This document shows positions 51,615-60,496 of a stretch of 64,000 nt of DNA, one piece after another. The notes below the pieces were generated by a model. The model saw only the letters and a list, made by a program, of their open reading frames with translations. It did no database searches and was not told the origin of the DNA. The position numbers and the translations under genes are program-made. Every line of letters starts with the position of its first letter. Positions within the stretch are counted from its first letter, which is position 1. This stretch comes from Herpetosiphon llansteffanensis (lineage in GTDB: Bacteria; Chloroflexota; Chloroflexia; Chloroflexales; Herpetosiphonaceae). The stretch covers positions 1-64,000 of the forward strand of contig NZ_PUBZ01000083.1 in the NCBI RefSeq assembly GCF_003205875.1. The letters are read 5' to 3'.

Positions 51615-52169
51615 TTAAGCAGCCCGTTGTTGTGGTTGTTCCAACAGGTGCAAAACGTCTTCCCAAGGCGGGTAGCGGTGAATTGGGTTGGCAACGTGAT
51701 GAAAGGCAATTTCTGCTTGTGGATTGAGCAGCACGATTCCGCCAAGGCGGCGAATTGATTCAGCGGCGAGATTGACTGATGAAGGAATGCCTTTGAAGGC
51801 CAGCAGCATTTGGCGCGCTAAAACATGTGGCCCGGCGACCGTCCAGAGCGAGCCTTGGCCAATTTCAAACGCCTCGTAGACCTGTTGCTTCGGATCGGAA
51901 TAGACGGCAAATGGCAGTTGGTTGAGTTGGCGAAAGCCTTTGGCCATTGCTGCATCGCCCATTGTAATAATCGCAATCTCGCAATCTGCTTGAGCAAAGC
52001 GTTGTTGATAGTCGCGCAAACGATAGAGCTGTTGGCGGCAGAGGCCACAGCCAAGATGGCGCATCAGCATTAACAAAATTGAACGGTTCTGATAGTGTTG
52101 CAGCAAATCTACCTGCTGATCAGTTTCATCAACGACCAACAAACTGCGCCCGACCTGTTGTCCTAGCAT
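51615..52169 (-). CDS. Peroxiredoxin-like (AhpC/TSA-related) protein, copy 2
   Basis: The 184-residue paralogue of the preceding gene has RHLGCGLCRQQLYRLRDYQQ (CxxC), VYSDPKQQVYEAFEIG, and the RRLGG and VANPIHRYPPWEDVL blocks. The two genes are 73 nt apart on the same strand and arose by tandem duplication followed by divergence to about one-third identity by eye. GGGTGG precedes the ATG. The tail is extended by Glu/Gln (LEQPQQRAA). A shared role in peroxide or thiol handling is likely but unproven. Confidence 0.82.
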   Translation of the reverse strand: MLGQQVGRSLLVVDETDQQVDLLQHYQNRSILLMLMRHLGCGLCRQQLYRLRDYQQRFAQADCEIAIITMGDAAMAKGFRQLNQLPFAVYSDPKQQVYEAFEIGQGSLWTVAGPHVLARQMLLAFKGIPSSVNLAAESIRRLGGIVLLNPQAEIAFHHVANPIHRYPPWEDVLHLLEQPQQRAA

Positions 52170-52194
52170 AAGCCACCCAATTCTTGCTAAAAAG

Positions 52195-52246
52195 AAAACT
52201 GCATCGACCTCTATTCGTTGAAACGCAGCAAGGCAGATGCAGTTTT
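52195..52246 (-). terminator. Terminator after the 94-aa gene
   Basis: AAAACTGCATC (52195-52205) pairs perfectly with GATGCAGTTTT (52236-52246). On the minus strand it is followed by CTTTTTAGC. The loop is long (30 nt) and could hold smaller stems. Confidence 0.72.
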
Positions 52247-52250
52247 GCGC

Positions 52251-52535
52251 TTAGTTATTGGATGGTGATTCGTTTTGCAGCCGTTGTTCGGCGATTTTGC
52301 GCAGCCCGCTTGCTGCCCGCCAAATAACCGCCAATAAAGCAATTGTGATCAGCAACCAGATGGCCCAAATCACCAAACCATAATTACTTTGGCCTGCGGT
52401 AAAAGCCAATAATGGCAAAACACACATTGTTGGCGAAAAAAGCATTGCCAAAGCAATCGAACGGCGCAATTTGCGCTCTTCGGGAGTTAAGTTGGCACGA
52501 TTTAGCGAACGTGGCTGCTGATCAGACGATTGCAT
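52251..52535 (-). CDS. Small membrane protein, two TM segments
   Basis: The 94-residue protein has a charged N-terminus (LTPEERKLRR) and two membrane segments (about 27-47 and 52-72), then a basic tail. It is a hypothetical protein of unknown function. AAGGAAA precedes ATG 52535. It lies 14 nt after the large membrane protein gene, likely in the same transcript. Confidence 0.75.
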   Translation of the reverse strand: MQSSDQQPRSLNRANLTPEERKLRRSIALAMLFSPTMCVLPLLAFTAGQSNYGLVIWAIWLLITIALLAVIWRAASGLRKIAEQRLQNESPSNN

Positions 52536-52549
52536 GCGATTTCCTTATA

Positions 52550-54064
52550 CTAATTGGTTGCAGGACAGCTCACTGGCTGATTGGATGGTTGGGCAGCTTG
52601 GGTTGTGCGCTTGAAAATTAAGCTTTGTTGATCGGCGTAAACCTCTTGCCAAGCGGCGTTAGCTTGCACAGCACTCACCAGATCTTTGCCGATTTCGCGA
52701 TCAACCATAATTGTATCCATCGCATATTTGGCTAAAAGGCGTTCCCAATCATCACCTGCCATAATGCATTTATATTCATTCCATTGGGCAATTGGGTATA
52801 ACTCAACCCGTGTATCAACAAACACCGGCAATTGTTCGCCAGCCTTCCAAATTAAATAGCTGCTATAGCGCATTTCATGATAATAGGCTTGGCTTGGCGG
52901 GTTCGTTTGGAGAAAGGCTACTGCTTCAATTGGCGTTGCTGCGGTGGCTAATTCGGCATGAGGCAAATCGCCGCTTGCGCCATTTAATGCAGCAGGCATT
53001 GGCAGCCAAATCCGAATGATTGGCTGAACCAGCAAGCCAACGACAGCAAGCGCCATAGTTAACAAGGCAATAGCTTTGGGTGCAGGAGGATTGCGCTTGA
53101 TCAATTTCAAGCGTCCGCGCTGGACCAAGGCTTCGGCAATAATTGGGCCTGCTACCATGCCAAACCACAGTTGATAGCGAATGCCAGTCAAGGTTAATCC
53201 AATCATTGTGCCGATGATCAACAGATCAGCGCTCCGCATTTTTTTCCAAACCACCAAGATCATGATCACAGCAATAAAGACTACTAAAAGCAAGAGCTGA
53301 GAAACAGGGTTGCTCAGGGTGGCTAAAGGCGAAGCCCATTCGCTGATAAGTTCTTGGCTCGATGGATCGGTTAGCAGTTTCCAGACATAGACTAAAACGC
53401 CCCAGCCTTGCGGATTGATCAGGGTTGCTGCAATCATTGCTGCAAAGGCCAGCCAAAGTGCCCGCATTGTCGCGTAAATTGGCGCTTCAGGATGATCGCG
53501 CCGCCGATCGATGATTGCGCCAACTGCTGCTGCGCCAACAAGAATCGGCCCAAGCGTAAAAGCGCCATGCAGGTTGACCCATGCTACTTCAATGATTGGC
53601 AGGAGCCATAAGGCTTTGGTCGACCAGCGTTCGGTGGCAACTTCGCTGACAATCACAAATGTTGCGGCAAAAAGCAACCAAGAAAACATCTGGGGCCGAA
53701 CATTCCAATTATTGAATGCGACGATCACCATAAATACCAAGCCAAGCATGGCGGCGCGACCATTGCCTTTTGCTCGGCGCAGGCTGTGCCAGAGTAATAA
53801 TCCGTAGGTCGCAATTAATAACATATTGCGCAATTGTAAAATTGCCACCAATCCACCAAGCTGATATGTCCACGAGAACATAACTTCAGCCAACCAGCTT
53901 TGATAGAAAAATGGTGTGTTGGCTTGGGTTGCAGAAAAAAGCCCAACCTCGGGAATCGTGCCTGTTTCACGAATGAGATCGCCAATTTTGAGATGCCACC
54001 AGAAATCTTCTGGATTGACTAGCCATAAACTGCCGCCAGCCATCGCTAGAGCGAAAAAGAGCAA
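52550..54064 (-). CDS. Large multipass membrane protein (GT-C-like hypothetical)
   Basis: The 504-residue protein has about ten hydrophobic segments and the motif DFWWHLKIGDLIRETGTIP after the first, with WVNLHGAF and INPQGWG later. A C-terminal soluble part ends KRTTQAAQPSNQPVS. These Asp/His motifs after TM1 resemble GT-C type glycosyltransferases, which fits the sugar genes nearby, but the family cannot be fixed. The frame opens with TTG at 54064; no ribosome site is visible, while AAGGAG about 50 nt further upstream is out of frame. The N-terminus is therefore uncertain. Confidence 0.75.
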   Translation of the reverse strand: MLFFALAMAGGSLWLVNPEDFWWHLKIGDLIRETGTIPEVGLFSATQANTPFFYQSWLAEVMFSWTYQLGGLVAILQLRNMLLIATYGLLLWHSLRRAKGNGRAAMLGLVFMVIVAFNNWNVRPQMFSWLLFAATFVIVSEVATERWSTKALWLLPIIEVAWVNLHGAFTLGPILVGAAAVGAIIDRRRDHPEAPIYATMRALWLAFAAMIAATLINPQGWGVLVYVWKLLTDPSSQELISEWASPLATLSNPVSQLLLLVVFIAVIMILVVWKKMRSADLLIIGTMIGLTLTGIRYQLWFGMVAGPIIAEALVQRGRLKLIKRNPPAPKAIALLTMALAVVGLLVQPIIRIWLPMPAALNGASGDLPHAELATAATPIEAVAFLQTNPPSQAYYHEMRYSSYLIWKAGEQLPVFVDTRVELYPIAQWNEYKCIMAGDDWERLLAKYAMDTIMVDREIGKDLVSAVQANAAWQEVYADQQSLIFKRTTQAAQPSNQPVSCPATN

Positions 54065-54218
54065 TGGCCACCAATAAGCTGAAGACCAAGATATGCGTCG
54101 GATAGGTTGCTCCTTCCTCTAAGGATGCTGAATGCTGGCTGAATTTTAGCATAGTTTATTAAATGCCAAACACTGCTTGAAGCTCAAGCAGTGTTTGGGG
54201 TTGTGGGCTACTGATGAA

Positions 54219-54476
54219 TTAAGCTTGGAGACTGGCTGCCAATTGATCGAATAGCACGTCTTGGCGTGCTAATTCAGTTCGCAGTTGAATTTCGGCTTGG
54301 GCGGTTTGCAATGCGCGTTCGCGGGCTTGACGGGCCAATTCTGGCTCATCACAGCGTTTTGCGAGCGCAATTCGTTCAAGCCAACGTTGCGATTCAGCGG
54401 CGTAGCGCTGTGCTTGTCGCCGTGTGCGATCGCGCTCAACTGCTAATTGCAGATAGGCCTGTTTAAGCTTGTTCAT
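54219..54476 (-). CDS. Short coiled-coil protein, 85 aa
   Basis: The protein is a single long charged helix with Arg/Gln/Ala-rich heptads ([20 protein letters not shown]...) and no other domain. It overlaps the 3' end of the pseudouridine synthase gene by 14 nt (ATG 54476 inside; GGAGG-like GGCGG upstream), so it is translationally coupled to that gene. The function is unknown. It could contact the repetitive Arg/Gly tail of the upstream protein or be an unrelated helix-bundle protein. Confidence 0.68.
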   Translation of the reverse strand: MNKLKQAYLQLAVERDRTRRQAQRYAAESQRWLERIALAKRCDEPELARQARERALQTAQAEIQLRTELARQDVLFDQLAASLQA

Positions 54477-56850
54477 CACCGCCTGCCTTTTTCAAACGCC
54501 GAACGACGCGCATGCGGCGTGCTGGTTGAGCCGATTGTTCAGTGCTTGGCGCTGGCGTAGGTGCTGGGTTATTTCGCGCAGTAATTGGCCCACGATCAGC
54601 GATATTTTCGCGTGGCGCTTGATCGCGACGTGGTGCTTGATCGCGGCGAGGTGCCGAGCGATCATCGAAGCCACGGCGGTCATCACGGCCACGGTTATCA
54701 AAGCCACGGCGATCATCGCGGCCACGATTATCGAAGCCACGGCGTTCGAACGAGCCTTGATTATTTGAGCGCCGGCCACCACCGAAGGTATTTTTAGGCC
54801 GATCATCGCCACGATGTGCACGATCAAGGGCTAAGCCGCGCTCGCCACGTGGTCGATCATCGAAAAATTCTTCACGCCGATTTGTGCGATCAAAGCCACT
54901 TGCATCACGACGTGGGCCGCGTTCGCCAAAGCCGCCACCTTCACGGCGTGGGCCGCGTTCGCCAAAACCGCCACCTTCACGACGTGGGCCGCGTTCGCCA
55001 AAGCCGCCACCTTCGCGACGTGGGCCGCGTTCGCCAAAGCCGCCACCTTCGCGACGTGGGCCGCGTTCGCCGAAACCGCCACCTTCACGGCGTGGGCCGC
55101 GTTCGCCGAAACCGCCACCTTCACGGCGTGGGCCGCGTTCGCCAAAACCACCACCTTCGCGACGAGGGCCGCGTTCGCCAAAACCACCACCTTCGCGACG
55201 AGGGCCGCGTTCGCCAAAGCCGCCGCCTTCGCGGCGTGGACCGCGTTCGCCAAAACCGCCGCCTTCGCGGCGTGGACCGCGTTCGCCAAAACCGCCGCCT
55301 TCACGGCGTGGACCGCGTTCGCCAAAACCGCCGCCTTCACGGCGTGGGCCGCGTTCGCCAAAGCCGCCGCCTTCGCGGCGTGGGCCGCGTTCGCCAAAGC
55401 CGCCACCTTCGCGGCGTGGACCACGGTCACCAAAGCCGCCACCTTCGCGGCGTGGACCACGGTCACCGAAGTCGCCGCCTTCACGACGAGGGCCACGGTC
55501 ACCGAAGTCGCCGCCTTCACGACGAGGGCCACGGTCGCTAAATCCATCTTCGCGGCGCGGGCCACGGTCGCCGAAGTCGCCACCATCACGGCGCGGGCCA
55601 CGGTCACCAAAATCGCCACCTTCACGACGAGGGCCACGGTCGCTGAATCCACCTTCGCGGCGAGGACCACGGTCACCGAAGTCGCCGCCTTCACGACGAG
55701 GGCCACGGTCGCTGAATCCACCTTCGCGACGAGGGCCACGGTCGCTGAAGCCACCATCACGGCGCGGGCCACGGTCGCTAGGGCTGCCACCATCACGGCG
55801 GGGGCCACGGTCGCTGAATCCGCCTTCACGGCGCGGGCCACGGTCGCTAGGGCTGCCACCATCACGGCGGGGGCCACGGTCGCTAAATCCACCTTCGCGG
55901 CGAGGTTCTGGGCGACGGCTTGGGCGATCGGTGTTAGCGCGTTCTTCTTCGATTGAGAAATCTTCAAATGACATTGTATTTTCCTGTGAAGTAAAGTGAG
56001 GCGCTCGTTGTAAGCGCGGTTCAACATCAGCCCGACGTTCTACCAACTGTCCAGACCGATCAATGCGGCGAACTTGGCGGCGCTGTTTGCCACCCTCGGC
56101 GTTCTCTTGTGGGCGGACTGGAGTCCAAGCTTTGCTTTGCTTGCCGTGCATGCGCAAGCGATCGATTTCGGTTGGCGTTAATGCACGCCATTCACCTGGT
56201 TTTAATTCGCCTAAAGTTAGTGGGCCTTCGCGCAAGCGGATCAAGCGGCGTACTTCGAGGCCAATTGCTTCGGCCACGCGGCGAATTTGGCGGTTGCGGC
56301 CTTCGTGAATAACCACCCGAACCCATGTCCCATCGGGTGTTTCATTCAACATTTCGATCCAAGCGGGTGCGGTTTTGCCATCGTCGAGCTCAACCCCATT
56401 GCGCCACTCGCGCAACTGCTCAACTGATGGAGTCTGATTCAACAAGGCCTGATATTCTTTTTCGACTTCAAACGATGGGTGGGTCAAACGAAAGGTCAGA
56501 TCGCCATCATCGGTCATCAACAATAGCCCTTCGCTATCGTAATCGAGGCGGCCTACCGGAAATAAACGATTGTGTGATTTAACCAAATCGGCGACTGTTT
56601 GGCGGCCTTCAGGGTCACTGAGCGTGGTCATGACGCTGCTTGGTTTGTTCAATAAGACGTAATGAAGCTCGGTTGGCGGGGTAATTCGTTCGCCATCAAC
56701 TCGAATGTCATCTTTATCGGGGTCGATCTGGGTTCCTAATTCGCGTTGAACGCGCCCATTAACCGATACGCGTCCAGCCAACATCAAATCTTCGCAAGCT
56801 CGACGTGAATCTACGCCGGCCCGCGCCAAAAACTTATGTAAACGTTCCAT
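54463..56850 (-). CDS. RsuA/RluB-family pseudouridine synthase with long RG-rich repeat tail
   Basis: Residues 1-60 form an S4 domain ([20 protein letters not shown], then VSVNGRV). Residues 60-240 are a pseudouridine synthase domain with the catalytic Asp in [13 protein letters not shown] and the GRNRQIRR motif. This class isomerises uridine in 23S or 16S rRNA. About 540 residues follow that are unique: roughly 28 units of RGPRREGG(G/D)FGE-type 12-mers, then an Arg/Asp-rich end. Such RGG-like sequence binds RNA or promotes condensates in other proteins. GGAG precedes ATG 56850. An in-frame extension to 56949 exists but is not in the family. Confidence 0.9.
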   Translation of the reverse strand: MERLHKFLARAGVDSRRACEDLMLAGRVSVNGRVQRELGTQIDPDKDDIRVDGERITPPTELHYVLLNKPSSVMTTLSDPEGRQTVADLVKSHNRLFPVGRLDYDSEGLLLMTDDGDLTFRLTHPSFEVEKEYQALLNQTPSVEQLREWRNGVELDDGKTAPAWIEMLNETPDGTWVRVVIHEGRNRQIRRVAEAIGLEVRRLIRLREGPLTLGELKPGEWRALTPTEIDRLRMHGKQSKAWTPVRPQENAEGGKQRRQVRRIDRSGQLVERRADVEPRLQRAPHFTSQENTMSFEDFSIEEERANTDRPSRRPEPRREGGFSDRGPRRDGGSPSDRGPRREGGFSDRGPRRDGGSPSDRGPRRDGGFSDRGPRREGGFSDRGPRREGGDFGDRGPRREGGFSDRGPRREGGDFGDRGPRRDGGDFGDRGPRREDGFSDRGPRREGGDFGDRGPRREGGDFGDRGPRREGGGFGDRGPRREGGGFGERGPRREGGGFGERGPRREGGGFGERGPRREGGGFGERGPRREGGGFGERGPRREGGGFGERGPRREGGGFGERGPRREGGGFGERGPRREGGGFGERGPRREGGGFGERGPRREGGGFGERGPRREGGGFGERGPRREGGGFGERGPRREGGGFGERGPRRDASGFDRTNRREEFFDDRPRGERGLALDRAHRGDDRPKNTFGGGRRSNNQGSFERRGFDNRGRDDRRGFDNRGRDDRRGFDDRSAPRRDQAPRRDQAPRENIADRGPITARNNPAPTPAPSTEQSAQPARRMRVVRRLKKAGGDEQA
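54890..55910 (-). repeat. 36-bp tandem repeats encoding RG-rich tail
   Basis: The coding unit is 36 bp. About 14 nearly identical copies encode [12 protein letters not shown] between roughly 54910 and 55430. More varied copies ([24 protein letters not shown] and similar) extend to about 55905. The unit is a multiple of three, so slippage or recombination changes protein length without shifting frame, and several other frames stay open along it. Confidence 0.92.
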
Positions 56851-56943
56851 TATTACTCCACAGGTCGTGGTTCTTACTGTTGGGGTCGTCAGTGCATGCT
56901 TGAATGATCGGGAGTACAGCGGACATCCGAACGATAATACGTG

Positions 56944-57005
56944 CATCAAGCGACGAGGTTCTTCACAGTGGCAGTGCCTCCTAACGGCACCTTTGGGCCA
57001 TTATA
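56944..57005 (-). promoter_or_regulatory. Leader with -10 box, strong ribosome site and possible short uORF
   Basis: On the minus strand TATAAT (complement of 57000-57005) lies upstream; its -35 partner is poor. AGGAGG (complement of 56977-56982) precedes GTG 56966 (complement of 56964-56966), which would open a seven-codon frame ending in TGA overlapping ATG 56946. That ATG is in frame with the pseudouridine synthase gene. The region between has a GGTGCC/GGCAC hairpin. A translational control leader is possible. Confidence 0.45.
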
Positions 57006-57050
57006 ACATAGCTTTGGGCAAAATACGCAAGTTTTTTGTTAAATGCTTAA

Positions 57051-57105
57051 AATAAGCAACTGTTGGCCCAATCTCTAGCAGATTGCGCGCCAACAGTTGC
57101 TTATT
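57051..57105 (-). terminator. Terminator after the LVIVD protein gene
   Basis: AATAAGCAACTGTTGG (57051-57066) pairs perfectly with CCAACAGTTGCTTATT (57090-57105), a 16-bp stem, and an inner CAATCT/AGATTG pair sits in the loop. It is 12 nt past the stop on the minus strand and ends with TTATTTTAA. Confidence 0.9.
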
Positions 57106-57116
57106 CACGTGCTCAT

Positions 57117-59054
57117 TTAATTTTTGCTTACAACGGGCAGAAACAGTTGATGTTGTTCACGAATCACAAACATGCCACCACCATGATAGCTCAGCGCCAC
57201 AATTGCATCTGCATGCAACGCTGGCAGAATCCACGAATCGCGGGCGAGCAGCAGATTGGCAACAATTTGAGGGTTGCTTGGCTGGTGAATATCGATTTGC
57301 TGAATGCCACCATCCACGCCAATATAAAGCTTATCATCGGCGACAACGACCCCATCAACCAAGCCACTTTCTAAACGACTGACTGAGGTTGGCGCGCTTG
57401 AGTCGCTAATATCGACAATTTCGAGGCCTGCGGTGGTTGCTACAAAGGCAAGGTCATCCTGAATTGCCACATCCATCGCAAACCAGGTATCGGCATATTG
57501 GCCGAGCATTTGAATATTGTCTGGGTTGCGCACATCAAGAATCCGCAAACCGCCCTCGTTATCGGCCACATACAGGGTTTGATCCACCACGGCGAGTTGG
57601 GCAACTTTGCTGGTGTAAAACTGGCTGTGTTCAACTGGATTAGCCAAATCGCTCAGATCGAAAATTCGTACGCTGCCACCAACGCCTTGATCGTTGATCG
57701 ATTCGCCAACATAGACCATTGGGCCGTTGACCGCGATTGCTGCCGGAAAGCCAGCAGTCGCGAAGAAACTAACTTGGGTTGGTTCAGTCGGGTCGCTGAC
57801 ATCAATCACATAAATGCCATGACTCCAATCGACCATATAGACCAGCGAGCCTTGGACGGCAATATCGCTGACTGCATTACGCTCGGTTGTGAGGTCGAAG
57901 CGCCCAACGACTGTTGGTTGGTTGGGGTTGCGCAAATCGACAATACACAAACCGCGACCCCAATCGGCAACATAGGCATAATCGCCGACAACTTGCAAGG
58001 CCACATTTTCCTTACAACCTGGGGTTTCGCTGTGGGTAAGCCGGGTGGGCGCTTGGCGATTGCTCCAATCGAACACATTGAGTTGCCCAGAACGGGTCAG
58101 CACATAGCCACGCTGCTGCTTGGCAATCAAGTTGGTTGGCCAGCCAAGAATCGTTTCGTTGCTGGCGGCGATTTCGGTCGGCGTAAGTGGGTTGGTGATG
58201 TCCCAGGTGTGTAAGGCTAAATCCAAGCCAATCATGGCGAGAGTATTATCGCTTACCGCGAGTTGCAGGCCAGCAACATCATCGGTTTGGTTGATGATGC
58301 TGGGGTTGCTCGCATCGCGAATATCAACCACCCGCAAGCCTAGTTGGGTGTTGACATAGGCAATATCGTTGGCAATTTCAATATCTAAAATATCGCCCAG
58401 TGTGGTTGAACTCTTGAGCGTTGGGGTCATTGGCTCGCTCAAATCGAGAATATCGAGGCTATCGAAGCCTGCAAGCCACGATTGAACGTTCAAAAATGCC
58501 TGATTGCCTTGGATGGTCACGTTGGCAATCCCATACTGATTTAATTGATTGACCAGCTGTGGTTGGCGCGGATTGGTCAGATCAAAAACCTTCAAGCCAT
58601 CATCAACTTGCACATAGACATAATGTTGATAGCTGAAAACCGTCATGGCCGATAGTTCAAGCTGATAAAAGCTGACCAAGGTTGGGGTGAGCGGCGTGGC
58701 TAATGAAAATGTTGCTAAGCCATGCTCGCGGCCATAGCCCAAGGCAGCGTATAAATACCCATCGCCAAGCGCTAAATCTTGCACCGTGGCTGGTAAGATG
58801 GCGCTTTGATTGTGCAGGCTTGGCTGATCGGGGTTGCTAAGATCATAGGTGGCAATTCGGGGGCCGATGCCAACATAGGCTGCGTTGGCGGCAACGACCA
58901 TGGTGGAGCTATCGCCGCCAATTTGGCCAGTAATTGCCAATTGGCTTGGGCTAGGCTGTGGGCTTTGGGCGGCCAGCGGAGTGGCATGATGGCTGGCAAT
59001 AGCTCCAACGACAAGCGCAAGGAGCAGGCTACAACGAAGCAAACGATGAACCAC
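57117..59054 (-). CDS. Secreted LVIVD-repeat beta-propeller protein
   Basis: The 645-residue protein has a signal peptide (HRLLRCSLLLALVVGAIAS) and about 12-14 LVIVD repeats: segments of the type VxxYxYVADxxxGLxIVDLRNPNxPxxV, the family usually found in surface or secreted propellers. It ends with HQLFLPVVSKN, a short hydrophobic C-terminal tail of the sort seen in many Chloroflexi secreted proteins, possibly a sorting signal. GGAGG in the complement of 59060-59064 supports GTG 59054 as start rather than the TTG at 59066. The role at the cell surface is unknown. Confidence 0.83.
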   Translation of the reverse strand: MVHRLLRCSLLLALVVGAIASHHATPLAAQSPQPSPSQLAITGQIGGDSSTMVVAANAAYVGIGPRIATYDLSNPDQPSLHNQSAILPATVQDLALGDGYLYAALGYGREHGLATFSLATPLTPTLVSFYQLELSAMTVFSYQHYVYVQVDDGLKVFDLTNPRQPQLVNQLNQYGIANVTIQGNQAFLNVQSWLAGFDSLDILDLSEPMTPTLKSSTTLGDILDIEIANDIAYVNTQLGLRVVDIRDASNPSIINQTDDVAGLQLAVSDNTLAMIGLDLALHTWDITNPLTPTEIAASNETILGWPTNLIAKQQRGYVLTRSGQLNVFDWSNRQAPTRLTHSETPGCKENVALQVVGDYAYVADWGRGLCIVDLRNPNQPTVVGRFDLTTERNAVSDIAVQGSLVYMVDWSHGIYVIDVSDPTEPTQVSFFATAGFPAAIAVNGPMVYVGESINDQGVGGSVRIFDLSDLANPVEHSQFYTSKVAQLAVVDQTLYVADNEGGLRILDVRNPDNIQMLGQYADTWFAMDVAIQDDLAFVATTAGLEIVDISDSSAPTSVSRLESGLVDGVVVADDKLYIGVDGGIQQIDIHQPSNPQIVANLLLARDSWILPALHADAIVALSYHGGGMFVIREQHQLFLPVVSKN

Positions 59055-59226
59055 TAATACCTCCAAAGGCAGTATGTCCCGAATACTGCAGCAAAAATTT
59101 GGGCCTAGTGCTGGCCACGATCAACCATCATCCTCCCTCGTTGCACCCATAACATGAGCAAATCGAAGGCATATCAATAAAATCGCATATGCCTATGCAG
59201 GAATAACGTCAATGATTGAAATAAGT

Positions 59227-59329
59227 TCCCCTCACGCTAACCACTCGTTCTTGCGCAATTTGCGGTGAAACACAGATGCTCCCCCTCGCCCGCGTTCAGT
59301 GGGAGAGGAGGTTGGGGGGGTGAGGGAAC
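59227..59329. repeat. Diverged GC-rich dispersed repeat
   Basis: Within the 362-nt spacer 59055-59416, one degenerate copy of the family has left arm tcccctcacgctaacc, middle ctccccctcgcccgcgttca and right arm gtgggagaggaggttgg continuing to gtgaggga. Otherwise the spacer shows no gene; the ribosome site GGAGGG for 59417 is at its end. Confidence 0.7.
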
Positions 59330-59416
59330 GATGCGCTATCGGCTGTAGTGGACAAGCAGCGAGGGCTAGAGTATGATGCGACCTACATACGGGCTATCGA
59401 GCTTGGAGGGTCGCTG

Positions 59417-60493
59417 ATGTACGAAGAAGTTGCGCGGATTGCTCTGGGTGCAGGAACTGAGGCAGTCCTCTCGCGCATCCAACCGCTTGCTTCTGAATTT
59501 GCCCAACCGCTTGAGGAGCTTTATCACCGATGGGGTGAAGATCCGGCGGTAGCATGGCGCTGGTCATTTGATATGCACCTGCGGCTTGTTGGGCTGCGCT
59601 TTAGCCAAGATGTTTGGTATTTGGCCCAAGTGCAGGGACGGCCTGTCAGCGCTATGCTGCTGTGTCGTTCAAAATTCTGTCCACAATTGGGGTCGATTCA
59701 TCGGGTGTATACAGCTGAGCCGTATCGTCGCCGTGGCTTGGCTAGTAAGTTGTTGAAGTTGGCGATTAACGATTTTGAGGCGAGTGGCGGTCAAGCGCTC
59801 ATTATTAGCACTGAACATAATGATAGTGCCATGTCGTTCTATGAGCAGTATCATTTTGTGACGATTAATGAGAGCGAAAGTAGCCGCACAGGCAATCGAA
59901 TTGCATGGCGCATTAGCGATGGCGATTCGCCCGAAAACTTCCTCAAGCATTTATTTGCGCCCAGTACCGCTGTCTTTATGCGATCATCGGATCGGGCCGA
60001 TGTGCCATTGTTATTGTCGTTGTTCAATGCGCCAGATAATCGGATTGTGCGCCATTATGGCTTGCAAATGTTGGGCGATGCCAACATTGGAGCCGACGAT
60101 TTCTTCCCAGCCTTCGAGCAGCAAGAGGGCGATGTGGCGGTATTAACGGGCCTGACCGCAGCCAGCGGGGCGATTGTTGGCTGGGGCAGCATTATGCCAC
60201 CAGTTTATCCATGGCCAAACCCTTATTACCAGCAACATCAGCTTTTGGTCGATTGTTATTTGGCAGCAGGCCATATGGATCAAGCGCCGATTTTGTTGAA
60301 TGAAATGCTGCGCCAATTACCAGCGAACCATTTTGCCAACCAGTTGCTTGGACATGTGCCGCTTGATCATCCGGCGTTGCCTGCGGCCTACGAGCAAGCA
60401 GGTTTCGAGCGAGTTGGCTTTATTCCCAAGGCCTATATCGATCCGCGCAATAATCAGGGCACTGATATCGCGCTCTATCTCCGCGAGCGATAA
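59417..60493 (+). CDS. Two-domain GNAT family protein
   Basis: The 358-residue protein has an N-terminal GNAT domain with the acetyl-CoA motif RVYTAEPYRRRGLASKLLKL and ISTEHNDSAMSFYEQYHF (motif B). Its C-terminal half (about 195-358) looks like a second, degenerate GNAT-like domain ending in QAGFERVGFIPKAYID. The substrate is unknown. GGAGGG precedes ATG 59417; the upstream extension from 59348 is unlikely. It is followed after 3 nt by a lipoprotein gene in the same orientation. Confidence 0.82.
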   Translation: MYEEVARIALGAGTEAVLSRIQPLASEFAQPLEELYHRWGEDPAVAWRWSFDMHLRLVGLRFSQDVWYLAQVQGRPVSAMLLCRSKFCPQLGSIHRVYTAEPYRRRGLASKLLKLAINDFEASGGQALIISTEHNDSAMSFYEQYHFVTINESESSRTGNRIAWRISDGDSPENFLKHLFAPSTAVFMRSSDRADVPLLLSLFNAPDNRIVRHYGLQMLGDANIGADDFFPAFEQQEGDVAVLTGLTAASGAIVGWGSIMPPVYPWPNPYYQQHQLLVDCYLAAGHMDQAPILLNEMLRQLPANHFANQLLGHVPLDHPALPAAYEQAGFERVGFIPKAYIDPRNNQGTDIALYLRER

Positions 60494-60496
60494 TTC

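Noticed and set aside
54890-55910. Regular 36-bp direct repeats as a CRISPR array
   Set aside because: Units are contiguous without unique spacers and encode in-frame protein; no cas genes are present.
54831-56027. Long minus-strand and plus-strand alternative frames (up to 398 codons) across the RG repeat
   Set aside because: They are open only because the 36-bp unit has no stop in several frames; the products are repetitive ([11 protein letters not shown] or [11 protein letters not shown] units) without a domain or ribosome site.
56851-56949. 32-residue N-terminal extension of the pseudouridine synthase
   Set aside because: The S4 domain begins at ATG 56850 with a good ribosome site; the extension has no family counterpart, though a leader role was noted.
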